Below the pieces are notes generated by a model. The model did not search any database, was not told the origin of the DNA, and saw only the letters and a list, made by a program, of their open reading frames with translations. From positions 1 through 13,983 of the forward strand of contig DIAV01000392.1 of assembly GCA_002415895.1 (NCBI GenBank): a DNA stretch of 13,983 bases. Reading direction: 5' to 3'. The first letter of the stretch is position 1. Each line of letters opens with the position of its first letter. This document shows, piece by piece, positions 7,326 through 13,983 of the stretch. The translations under genes were made by a program, and so were the position numbers. The stretch is from Anaerolineales bacterium UBA5069. Its GTDB lineage: Bacteria > Chloroflexota > Anaerolineae > Caldilineales > Caldilineaceae.

Positions 7326-7946
7326 ATGAGCTACAACAGCGACCAGGTGGCGCGCGCACTCCAGCGCGCAGCCCAGCAATTGACCGCCGAAGCAGGCCGC
7401 CTGAATGACCTGGATCAGGCCATGGGCGATGGCGACATTGGCATAACGCTCGAGAAGATTGGCATTGCTTTGGCCGACTACGCGCAGACGGAGCCGGTGG
7501 ACGACATTGGCAAGTGGCTGGGCAAGGCCGGTATGGCTGCCAACAAGGCCGGATCATCCTCCTATGGCACATTGCTGGCCACGGCGCTCATGCGCGCAGG
7601 CAAGGCCGCGACGGGCAAGAGTGCGCTCACCGACGACGATCTTGCCGTCATGTTCACCGCCGCCGCGCAGGGCATGCAGGAGCGCGGCAAGGCGAATTTG
7701 GGCGACAAGACAGTGCTCGACGCGATTTTCCCCGCCGCCGACGCCTTCGCCGCTGCGGTGGGTGCGGGCGAGAGCGGCGCGCAGGCCGCCGCCGCCGCGC
7801 TTGCCGCCGCCGAAACAGGCCGCGACGCCGTGACACCTCTGCGCAGCAAAATTGGCCGCGCCAGTTGGGTAGGCGAGCGCTCCGAGGGCAAGATTGACCC
7901 CGGCTGCGAGGCGTTCATTGTCATCCTGCGCGCACTCGCGCAGTAG
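7326..7946 (+). CDS. dhaL: Dihydroxyacetone-kinase-like subunit DhaL (nucleotide-binding subunit)
   Basis: All-alpha barrel subunit that holds Mg-ADP/ATP and transfers phosphate to the ketose bound on DhaK. It has 206 residues, the usual size. The Mg-binding aspartates Asp30, Asp35 and Asp37 lie in [11 protein letters not shown], at the same positions as in E. coli DhaL. The following residue is Ile38 where classical members have His (GDGDHG). [14 protein letters not shown] matches the phosphate-binding turn, and [17 protein letters not shown] matches the GRASYxGERSxGxxDPG signature. AGGTG, five bases before the ATG and inside the end of dhaK, provides the ribosome binding site. No PTS-type DhaM is encoded in the window, so ATP may be the direct phosphate donor, or DhaM lies elsewhere. 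The alanine-rich stretch at about 138-165 is unusual in composition but fits a helix. Confidence 0.9.
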   Translation: MSYNSDQVARALQRAAQQLTAEAGRLNDLDQAMGDGDIGITLEKIGIALADYAQTEPVDDIGKWLGKAGMAANKAGSSSYGTLLATALMRAGKAATGKSALTDDDLAVMFTAAAQGMQERGKANLGDKTVLDAIFPAADAFAAAVGAGESGAQAAAAALAAAETGRDAVTPLRSKIGRASWVGERSEGKIDPGCEAFIVILRALAQ

Positions 7947-7960
7947 GGTCACGTTGAATG

Positions 7961-7992
7961 GTGTAAAGTTGTTGGGAATTACCCCTTTACGC
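7961..7992 (+). other. Weak imperfect hairpin in the dhaL-binding protein spacer
   Basis: GTGTAAAG (7961-7968) can pair with CTTTACGC (7985-7992) using one G-U pair. A nested GGG/CCC pair closes an AATTA loop, leaving a TTGTT bulge on one side. The rest of the 130-base spacer holds a GC-rich stretch and the strong ribosome binding site of the next gene. This may be an mRNA processing or stabilising element; the evidence is thin. Confidence 0.25.
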
Positions 7993-8076
7993 GTACCACC
8001 GCCCGCGGCCCGCCCGGGTGCGCAGCGGTTTCTACACCCACTCTGTTGTTATCGTGCAAGCTCAAAGGAGAGAAGA

Positions 8077-9156
8077 ATGCGCAAGTTCGTTACCGTACTT
8101 ACCCTTTTGGCCGTCATCGGCATGGTCCTCGCGGCCTGCGCGGCGCCGGCCGCGGCGCCTGCCGCACCGGCTGCTCCGGCAGACGCCGCGGCTCCCGCTG
8201 ACGCTGCGGCTCCGGCCGATGCCGCCGCCCCCGCACCCGGTGATTTGACCTTCACCACCGTGGTGAAGATCGCCGGCATTGACTGGTTCAATCGCATGGA
8301 AGTGGGCGTCAAGGAGTGGGGCACCGAGACAGGCGTCAACTCTTCGCTAGTTGGCCCCGCACAGGCCGACGCTGCCCAGCAAATCCCCCTGATTGAGGAC
8401 TTGATCGCACAGGGCGTTAACGCGCTTTGCGTGGTCCCCATGGACCCTGCACAGCTGGATCCGGTGCTGCTCAAGGCCATGGATGCAGGCATCAAGGTCG
8501 TCACCCATGAGGCCTCCAGCCAGGTCAACATGGATTTCGACATCGAGGCTTTTGACAACACAGCCTACGGCGCCGGCCTCATGGACAAACTCGCCGAACT
8601 GATGGGCGAGGAGGGCGAATACGCCGTCATGGTGGGCAGCCTGGGCAGCAAGACACACATGGAGTGGGCCAATGGCGGCATCAATCGCCAGCTCGAAGCC
8701 TATCCCAACATGAAGCAGTATGGTGACATTAGCGAGACCTTTGATGATTCCAGCAAGGCCTACGAGAAGGCCAAGGAAATCCTCAAGGCCAACCCCAACA
8801 TCAAGGGCTTCCAGGGCAGCGCCTCCACAGATGTCCCCGGCATCGGCCAGGCCATTGAAGAGGCAGGCCTGCAGGACGTCATCTCGGTTGTTGGCACAAG
8901 CCTGCCCTCGCTGGCCGGCGAACTCATGCAGACCGGCGCTATCGACGTCATCGGTTTCTGGGACCCGGCCATGGCCGGCAAGGCCTGCAACAAGATCGCC
9001 TTGATGATGATCAATGGTGAGACGGTTGGCGAAGGCACCGACCTGGGCATTGAGGGCTACAACAACCTGATTGCCCCGCTTGAGAACAAGAGTGTGCTCT
9101 TCGGCAACGCCGCGGTTTACATGACCGTGGATCAGCTGGACCAGTACAACTTCTAG
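8077..9156 (+). CDS. Sugar ABC transporter substrate-binding lipoprotein (rhamnose/AI-2-like family)
   Basis: Captures the substrate outside the membrane and delivers it to the permeases. The 359-residue protein starts with a lipoprotein signal peptide ([21 protein letters not shown]), with the lipid-anchor Cys21 after the LAAC lipobox. A linker of Ala, Pro and Asp (about 22-58) includes three PADAAA units. The Peripla_BP_4 fold runs from about 60 to 359. [38 protein letters not shown] and [24 protein letters not shown] resemble the LsrB/RhaS branch. Lys64 aligns with an LsrB ligand residue, but other AI-2 contacts appear replaced (His194-Met195 where LsrB has Asp-Gln). The ligand is more likely a sugar or polyol than AI-2. 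AAAGGAG six bases before ATG 8077 is the strongest ribosome binding site in the window, matching the high expression usual for such proteins. Confidence 0.92.
   Translation: MRKFVTVLTLLAVIGMVLAACAAPAAAPAAPAAPADAAAPADAAAPADAAAPAPGDLTFTTVVKIAGIDWFNRMEVGVKEWGTETGVNSSLVGPAQADAAQQIPLIEDLIAQGVNALCVVPMDPAQLDPVLLKAMDAGIKVVTHEASSQVNMDFDIEAFDNTAYGAGLMDKLAELMGEEGEYAVMVGSLGSKTHMEWANGGINRQLEAYPNMKQYGDISETFDDSSKAYEKAKEILKANPNIKGFQGSASTDVPGIGQAIEEAGLQDVISVVGTSLPSLAGELMQTGAIDVIGFWDPAMAGKACNKIALMMINGETVGEGTDLGIEGYNNLIAPLENKSVLFGNAAVYMTVDQLDQYNF
8176..8229 (+). repeat. Three 18-bp degenerate repeats encoding the PADAAA lipoprotein linker
   Basis: Units at 8176-8193, 8194-8211 and 8212-8229 each encode Pro-Ala-Asp-Ala-Ala-Ala with different synonymous codons. 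The protein repeat is therefore kept while the DNA copies have drifted. It acts as a flexible tether between the lipid anchor and the binding domain. Confidence 0.7.
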
Positions 9157-9164
9157 TGCTGTTG

Positions 9165-9194
9165 AGGTGGGAGGGGGCATGCCCCCTCCCACCT
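9165..9194 (+). other. Perfect 30-bp palindrome between binding-protein and ATPase genes
   Basis: Bases 9165-9194 are fully self-complementary around GCATGC. The RNA would form a 13-bp, almost entirely G-C stem with a CAUG tetraloop starting 9 bases after the binding-protein stop. No T run follows. In many ABC operons such a hairpin protects the upstream binding-protein mRNA or partly stops transcription, giving more binding protein than membrane components. That role is inferred here. Confidence 0.65.
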
Positions 9195-9250
9195 TGCACC
9201 ATCGCAACCACGCAGTTCCTATCCACTTGCCACGCAGGACGCTTCAAGCC

Positions 9251-10816
9251 ATGCCCACAGAACTCGCTCCCCTTTACAGTGCGGCCATTGCTCCGGACCG
9301 AACGCCCGACCTTGTGCCTGATGGCGCCGAACCCTTCGTCCAGCTTGCGCACATTAACAAGTCCTTCGCGGGCGTGCGCGCGCTGGAAGATGTTCATCTG
9401 ACCATTGAGCGCGGGCGCATCCATTGCCTTGTGGGCGAGAATGGCTGCGGCAAATCCACACTCATTAAGGTGCTGGCCGGCGTCTACCCGCGCGATTCCG
9501 GCACTGTGCGCATCAACGGGCGCGATTACGAGAAGATGTCGCCAATTGACTCGATTCGCGAGGGCATCCAGGTCATCTACCAGGACTTTTCGCTCTTTCC
9601 CAATTTTACGGTGGCAGAGAACATCGCCCTGAACGAGCAACTGGCAGACAATAAGCGCATCGTCAACTGGAAGCAGGTGCGCCAGGTTGCGCAGGACGCG
9701 CTGAAACAAATCGACGTTTCCTTGCCCCTCGACGCGCGTGTGGAGGAAATGTCCGTTGCCAATAAGCAGCTCATCGCCATCTCCAAAGCGTTGCGCCAAA
9801 ACGCCCAGTTGATTGTGATGGATGAACCCACCAGCGCACTGACGGAGCGTGAGGTGCGCAACCTCTTTGCGGTCATCCGCCGCCTGCAGGCAAGGGGAAT
9901 TGCCTTCCTCTTTGTCAGCCACAAGCTGAACGAAGTGCTTGAAATCTCCGAAACGATTATGGTCATGCGCAACGGTCACAATGTGAGCGATGGCGACCGC
10001 GCTGAATACGACCATGCACGCCTGGTCTTTGAGATGACAGGCCAAAGCATTCGCGAAAAGAGCTACGCATATACGCCCGCACCCGGGGCGCAGCCACGCC
10101 TGGCTGTGGATCAGCTAACTGTGCACGGCATGTTGCAGGATATTTCGTTACGCCTCTTCCCTGGCGAAATCGTAGGGATCACGGGGCTGCTTGGTTCCGG
10201 GCGCACGGAGTTGGCGCTGGCGCTCTTTGGCATGCTCCCCATTGCAAGCGGCACGATTGCCATGGACGGCAAGCCCGTGCGCATCCGCACCATCCACGAC
10301 GCCATTTCGCACGGCATCGGCTATGTACCCGAGGATCGCCTGAGCGAAGGTCTCTTCCTTGAGCAGAGCATTGGCAATAACATTGTTGTACGCATCATTG
10401 ATCGCCTGCGTGGCGCGCTTGGGCTGACCGATAAACGCCAGGTGACGCAGCAGGTCGATCACTGGGTGGATGCGCTGCACATCAAGACAGGCTCGCCGGA
10501 ACTTGCTGCCAAAACGCTCTCGGGCGGCAACCAGCAGCGGGTGGTGCTTGCCAAGTGGCTGGCCAGCAACCCGCGCTTGCTCATCCTCAACGGCCCCACC
10601 GTGGGCGTGGACATTGGCTCCAAGAATGAATTGCACGAACTTATGAAGGCGCTCGCACAAGAAGGGATGGGCCTGCTTGTCATCTCGGATGACATCCCCG
10701 AGCTTCTGCAGGTGTGCAATCGCATTTTGCTCATGCGCCATGGGCGCATTGAGGAAGAGATTCTTCCCATGGCCACGAATGAGAACGAACTGGCCGCCAA
10801 ACTGATTGAAGATTAG
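9251..10816 (+). CDS. Sugar ABC transporter double ATPase (RbsA/MglA/LsrA type)
   Basis: Energises the importer on the cytoplasmic face. The 521-residue chain carries two tandem nucleotide-binding domains. NBD1 (about 28-265) has Walker [10 protein letters not shown] with Lys68, a degenerate signature EMSVANKQ, and Walker [11 protein letters not shown] with Asp191-Glu192. NBD2 (about 275-510) has a degenerate Walker [10 protein letters not shown], an intact signature LSGGNQQ (423-429) and a degraded Walker [12 protein letters not shown], where Asn447-Gly448 replace Asp-Glu. One composite ATP site (NBD1 Walker motifs plus NBD2 LSGG) is therefore intact, and the other is predicted inactive. The start is ATG 9251 with AGGA 11 bases upstream. 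The open frame extends upstream into the palindrome, but that part has no family match. It sits between the binding-protein gene and the two permease genes. Confidence 0.92.
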   Translation: MPTELAPLYSAAIAPDRTPDLVPDGAEPFVQLAHINKSFAGVRALEDVHLTIERGRIHCLVGENGCGKSTLIKVLAGVYPRDSGTVRINGRDYEKMSPIDSIREGIQVIYQDFSLFPNFTVAENIALNEQLADNKRIVNWKQVRQVAQDALKQIDVSLPLDARVEEMSVANKQLIAISKALRQNAQLIVMDEPTSALTEREVRNLFAVIRRLQARGIAFLFVSHKLNEVLEISETIMVMRNGHNVSDGDRAEYDHARLVFEMTGQSIREKSYAYTPAPGAQPRLAVDQLTVHGMLQDISLRLFPGEIVGITGLLGSGRTELALALFGMLPIASGTIAMDGKPVRIRTIHDAISHGIGYVPEDRLSEGLFLEQSIGNNIVVRIIDRLRGALGLTDKRQVTQQVDHWVDALHIKTGSPELAAKTLSGGNQQRVVLAKWLASNPRLLILNGPTVGVDIGSKNELHELMKALAQEGMGLLVISDDIPELLQVCNRILLMRHGRIEEEILPMATNENELAAKLIED

Positions 10817-10887
10817 CCACGGCAACCGTGCGGGCTCCCAAAGCCTGCCCACGTGTTACCGCCCTTTTATCCTGTTTTTGTTGTTGC

Positions 10888-10892
10888 AAGGA
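10888..10892 (+). promoter_or_regulatory. Ribosome binding site that selects the GTG start of the first permease
   Basis: AAGGA is 8 bases before GTG 10901. The frame is open upstream to a TTG at 10853, but the site favours the shorter protein beginning [13 protein letters not shown]. Confidence 0.55.
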
Positions 10893-10900
10893 CGCCGCCC

Positions 10901-11908
10901 GTGAATCTCTCCTTCCTGCGCAAGACCGAGGTACTCGTTGCCCTGACGATTGTGCTGTTCTGCATCATCGTGGGCATCATCAACCCGGTCTTCTTTACTG
11001 TGGCCAATGTCTTTGATCTCCTGCGCAGCTCAATCGTCATGGGCATCTTTGCCATGGGCGTGCTGCTCGTCATCATCTCCGGCGGCATTGATGTCTCCTT
11101 CACCGCCGTGGCTGTCTTTGCCATGTACGCCACAGTCAAGCTGCTCAACGCCTATTGGGTGGAAGCGCCCATGTGGGTTGCGTTCATCCTTGCGGGCGCA
11201 ATGGGGCTGGGGCTGGGTTTCATCAATGCATTCTTCATCTCGCGTTTCAATCTGCCCACATTGATTGTCACTTTGGGCACGTTGAGCATGTTCCACGGCT
11301 TTGTGCTATTTGCCATTGGCAACAGCATTATCCGCAGCATGCCGCCCAGCTTTACAGCCTTTGCGCGCAGCACCCTGCTCGAAGTGCCGCTCTCCAATGG
11401 GGGTGTCTCCCGCCTGCACCCGGCCATATTTCTCACAGTTGTCGCGGCGCTGCTCACGTGGCTGCTGCTGGATTACACCATGCTGGGGCGCGGCGTTTAT
11501 GCCCTGGGCGGCGCACGCGAGGCCGCCGGGCGCGCAGGCTTCAACATCCCGCGCATTCAGTACTTCATCTACGGCACGGTGGGGCTCCTCTCGGGGATTG
11601 CCGGCATCACCTACGCAGCCCTGGGCCGCCAGGCCAACCCCCAGGATATTGTTGGATCCGAGCTCAACGTGATTGCCGCGGTTGTGCTGGGCGGCGCCAC
11701 CCTTACCGGCGGGCGCGGCACCGTCATCGGCACCGTGCTGGGCGTGGCGCTGGTGGTAATCATGAACAACAGCCTGATCCTCCTGGGTATTCCCACCACC
11801 TGGCAGCGTGTCGTGCTGGGCGTCATCATTATTCTTGGTACGGGCATGCCCGCGCTCCAGGCGCAACGCGCACAGCGGCGCAGCCAGATAACCGAAGGCA
11901 TTGCCTGA
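10901..11908 (+). CDS. Sugar ABC transporter permease 1 (RbsC/LsrC/RhaP-like)
   Basis: Integral membrane subunit of the importer, 335 residues from GTG 10901, with about 9-10 hydrophobic segments and the BPD_transp_2 fold. Typical signatures are [20 protein letters not shown] (near 60-80), [30 protein letters not shown], and [36 protein letters not shown], followed by a basic C-terminal tail ([10 protein letters not shown]). An initiation codon further upstream (TTG 10853) would add 16 residues before a good ribosome binding site and is less likely. The second permease is clearly different in sequence, so the pore is predicted to be a heterodimer, as in LsrCD or the rhamnose importer. Confidence 0.92.
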   Translation: MNLSFLRKTEVLVALTIVLFCIIVGIINPVFFTVANVFDLLRSSIVMGIFAMGVLLVIISGGIDVSFTAVAVFAMYATVKLLNAYWVEAPMWVAFILAGAMGLGLGFINAFFISRFNLPTLIVTLGTLSMFHGFVLFAIGNSIIRSMPPSFTAFARSTLLEVPLSNGGVSRLHPAIFLTVVAALLTWLLLDYTMLGRGVYALGGAREAAGRAGFNIPRIQYFIYGTVGLLSGIAGITYAALGRQANPQDIVGSELNVIAAVVLGGATLTGGRGTVIGTVLGVALVVIMNNSLILLGIPTTWQRVVLGVIIILGTGMPALQAQRAQRRSQITEGIA

Positions 11909-11977
11909 TGGACGCCTGCACGCCATTTTCAAATGAACCATTCTTCCAGCGGCTTACCCAGCGGCACGGACGCAACC

Positions 11978-13000
11978 ATGAGTGAAACAACAGCAAGCCA
12001 GCCCTTTCCCACAAGCATTCGCCGCAATAATCCTGTGCTGAGGCTGGCGATCATCGCTGCGCTGATCTTTGCGGCCTTCAGCCTCATCTTGCGCGACCAG
12101 TTTTTCAGCGTGCGTAACATGCAGTCCATGGCCGTCCAGTTTCCCGAATTTGGCATCCTGGCGATTGCGATTGCACTCACCATGATCAGCGGCGGCATTG
12201 ACCTGAGCGTCGTTGGCATTGCCAACCTCTCGGGCATTCTTGCCGCGCTGACAATGACTCATTTTGCGCCCGACGGGTCATCGCCGCTCTGGCTGATGCT
12301 GGCAGCAATCGCCGTGGCCCTCGTCGTGGGCAGCCTGTGCGGCCTCTTTAATGGTTTTCTGGTTGCGCGCATTGGCATCCCGCCCATCCTGGCGACGCTT
12401 GGTTCGGGGTCACTCTATACGGGCTTTGGCTACGTCATCACCGGCGGCTATGCCGTGCGCACAGCGCAGATGGCCGCGATTGGCAATGGTTCGTTGCTGG
12501 GTATCCCGTACCCCGTGATGATCTTTGCGCTGGCCGCCGCCATCTTTGCGCTGCTTCTCAATCGCACAGCATGGGGTTTCAACGTCTACATGCTGGGCAC
12601 CAATACAACCGCAGCACGCTTCTCGGGCGTTCGCAGCATCCTGGTGCTCTTTCGCACCTATTGGCTGGCTGGATTATTGGGGGCCGTGGCGGGCATTGTC
12701 TTTCTCGCGCGTGCAAACTCGGCCAAGCCCGACTATGGCGAGTCCTTTGTGCTGCTCTCGGTGCTGATTTCGATTTTGGGGGGCGTCAGTTACATCGGCG
12801 GCTTCGGCACAATTTCGGGGTTGGTGCTGGCAGTGCTGAGCCTTCAGTTCCTCTCCACCGGGTTGAACATGCTCATGCTCCAATTGTCCGGCTCCAGTGC
12901 GGCGATCTTCTTCAAGCAGTTCGCCTGGGGCGCCCTGCTCCTCATCGTCATGGTCATCAATTACTATAGTCAGCAACGCCAAAATCGCAGCCCCGGGTAG
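11978..13000 (+). CDS. Sugar ABC transporter permease 2 (RbsC/LsrD/RhaQ-like)
   Basis: Second integral membrane subunit, 340 residues from ATG 11978, with the BPD_transp_2 fold and about 9-10 membrane segments. Signatures are [63 protein letters not shown], and [36 protein letters not shown]. An earlier in-frame ATG at 11933 would add 15 polar residues but has no ribosome binding site. ACGGA seven bases before ATG 11978, similar to the GGACG sites of the two preceding genes, favours the shorter form. It follows permease 1 after 69 bases and completes the importer: lipoprotein, double ATPase and two permeases. Confidence 0.9.
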   Translation: MSETTASQPFPTSIRRNNPVLRLAIIAALIFAAFSLILRDQFFSVRNMQSMAVQFPEFGILAIAIALTMISGGIDLSVVGIANLSGILAALTMTHFAPDGSSPLWLMLAAIAVALVVGSLCGLFNGFLVARIGIPPILATLGSGSLYTGFGYVITGGYAVRTAQMAAIGNGSLLGIPYPVMIFALAAAIFALLLNRTAWGFNVYMLGTNTTAARFSGVRSILVLFRTYWLAGLLGAVAGIVFLARANSAKPDYGESFVLLSVLISILGGVSYIGGFGTISGLVLAVLSLQFLSTGLNMLMLQLSGSSAAIFFKQFAWGALLLIVMVINYYSQQRQNRSPG

Positions 13001-13042
13001 CAGCGACGCTGTATGGCGATCGCTGTTGCTCGGTATCAACCT

Positions 13043-13048
13043 GGAGAG
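13043..13048 (+). promoter_or_regulatory. Ribosome binding site that selects the dehydrogenase start
   Basis: GGAGAG lies 6 bases before ATG 13055. An in-frame ATG at 13013 would place 14 extra residues ahead of the Rossmann strand and lacks such a site. Confidence 0.65.
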
Positions 13049-13054
13049 CTTGAC

Positions 13055-13945
13055 ATGGAAAAGATCGCTTATTTGGGCATGGGTATTATGGGGCGCGGCA
13101 TGGCCGCCAACCTCCTCAAGGCTGGCTATCCCGTCACAGTCTGGAATCGTTCACCCGAACGCGTGCAGCCGCTTGTGGAGCAGGGCGCCAGTAGCGCCGC
13201 CAGCCCCGCGGACGCGGTGAGGGACGCCGATGTTGTGATGTACTGTCTGAGCGATGACGCCGCCGTGAGTGATCTTGTGTGGGGCGCGGGCGCACTGCTG
13301 GATGGTGTGCATGCAGGGCAGGTCGTCATCGACATGACAACCCTGCACCCAGAAACCAGCCGCAAGGAAGCGGCCGCCTTCGCGGCCAAGGGTGTTGAAT
13401 TTCTCGATGCGCCCGTCTTCGGCAGCAAGAATGAAGCGGCCGGCGGCGGCCTCTGGATTGTCGTCGGCGGCGAGCGCGCCCTCTATGATCGCATGCAGCC
13501 GATCTTGGCTGTGGTGAGCGAGACCACCCACTACATGGGTGCAACGGGCCAGGGCGCGGCCATGAAGCTTGTGGGCAACCTGCTTGTCGCCTTCCAGTTG
13601 GAAGCCATCGGCGAGGCGCTGGTGCTGGCCACCAAGGCCGGACTCAACCCCCGCGACGTACTCGATGTCGTGCATGTGACGGACTTCAAGTCCCCCATCT
13701 TTGATGGCGTGGGCAACGGCCTCGTAAATCGAGACTTCGAGGTGAACTTCGCCCTCAAGCTCATGTACAAGGACGCGAACCTCATTAGCCGCTTTGCACA
13801 GGACCTGCAAGCACCCACACCCGCGCTGGCCGTCATCCGCGAGATGATCAAGGGTGGCGTCAACCGCGGCTGGGGCGAGGAGAACGCATCAGCTTTCCTC
13901 AAGAATATTGAGGAACAGGCAGGCGTGCAGGTGGGGAAAGCATAG
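13055..13945 (+). CDS. NAD(P)-dependent beta-hydroxyacid dehydrogenase
   Basis: Member of the 3-hydroxyisobutyrate/tartronate-semialdehyde/glyoxylate reductase family, 296 residues. The N-terminal Rossmann domain (1-162) opens with [21 protein letters not shown]. The Arg in WNRSPERV after strand 2 suggests possible NADP preference. The all-alpha C-terminal domain contains the catalytic Lys171 and Asn175 in [14 protein letters not shown]. The substrate loop reads [14 protein letters not shown]: position 122 is Phe where most family members have a Ser that contacts the substrate carboxylate. The start is ATG 13055 with GGAGAG six bases upstream. It follows permease 2 by 54 bases and is probably the last visible gene of the operon. 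It may oxidise or reduce an intermediate of the imported substrate; the exact reaction is unknown. Confidence 0.88.
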   Translation: MEKIAYLGMGIMGRGMAANLLKAGYPVTVWNRSPERVQPLVEQGASSAASPADAVRDADVVMYCLSDDAAVSDLVWGAGALLDGVHAGQVVIDMTTLHPETSRKEAAAFAAKGVEFLDAPVFGSKNEAAGGGLWIVVGGERALYDRMQPILAVVSETTHYMGATGQGAAMKLVGNLLVAFQLEAIGEALVLATKAGLNPRDVLDVVHVTDFKSPIFDGVGNGLVNRDFEVNFALKLMYKDANLISRFAQDLQAPTPALAVIREMIKGGVNRGWGEENASAFLKNIEEQAGVQVGKA

Positions 13946-13956
13946 CAGCATAATTG

Positions 13957-13983
13957 ATCATAGACCATAGATCATAGATCATT
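13957..13983. repeat. AT-rich 7-bp tandem repeat running off the window
   Basis: ATCATAG, ACCATAG, ATCATAG and ATCATT lie head to tail from 12 bases after the dehydrogenase stop to the window end. The array may continue outside. The composition contrasts sharply with the GC-rich genes. Function is unknown. Confidence 0.65.

Noticed and set aside
8143..8240. Low-complexity GC-rich stretch as a possible CRISPR or satellite
   Set aside because: It is in frame and encodes the Ala/Pro/Asp linker of a lipoprotein; there are no spacers.
9167..9250. N-terminal extension of the ABC ATPase beginning inside the palindrome
   Set aside because: The extra 28 residues (rich in Pro, His and Arg) have no ATPase similarity, and the frame passes through a strong hairpin; ATG 9251 is a better start.
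8077..13000. Annotation of the importer as an AI-2 (Lsr) system
   Set aside because: The family resemblance is real, but most AI-2 contact residues appear changed, and lsrK, lsrR, lsrF and lsrG are absent from the window.

Overview
The window is a GC-rich bacterial chromosome segment in which every supported gene lies on the + strand, with short spacers and frequent GTG or TTG starts. The alanine/proline lipoprotein linker, the mevalonate-pathway decarboxylase and the mix of gene families suggest a Chloroflexota (Anaerolineae/Caldilineae-like) bacterium. This is an inference from composition and gene content, not a demonstrated placement.

Positions 1-4079 hold housekeeping metabolism. The 3' part of a mevalonate (di)phosphate decarboxylase gene (isoprenoid synthesis) comes first. 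It is followed by a stand-alone asparaginase N-terminal-domain protein, peptidase T (pepT) and a single-chain iron-sulfur L-serine dehydratase. The last three all fit peptide and amino-acid breakdown. A perfect 28-bp palindrome with a short T run lies between pepT and the serine dehydratase gene. Positions 4080-6161 hold a CPA-type Na+/H+ antiporter with a C-terminal TrkA-N-like domain. A promoter-like element overlapped by a perfect 9-bp inverted repeat precedes it, and a 22-bp perfect hairpin follows it.

Positions about 6186-13945 form what looks like one catabolic operon. It encodes a two-subunit dihydroxyacetone-kinase-like enzyme (DhaK and DhaL), then a complete ribose/rhamnose/AI-2-type ABC importer (lipoprotein binding protein, double ATPase, two different permeases), then a beta-hydroxyacid dehydrogenase. 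The apparent logic is import of a short polyol, ketose or branched sugar, phosphorylation through a carbonyl-trapping DhaK, and redox handling of an intermediate. The substrate cannot be read from the sequence. Several details suggest it is not plain dihydroxyacetone or AI-2: the binding protein lacks most LsrB ligand residues, DhaL has GDGDIG instead of GDGDHG, and the dehydrogenase has Phe where the family normally has the substrate-binding Ser122. No DhaM and no regulator is present in the window.

No tRNA, rRNA, CRISPR array, insertion sequence or transposase was seen. No gene-free stretch exceeds 300 bases; the longest is the 222-base spacer before dhaK, described below. The window ends in an AT-rich 7-bp tandem repeat cut off by the window edge.
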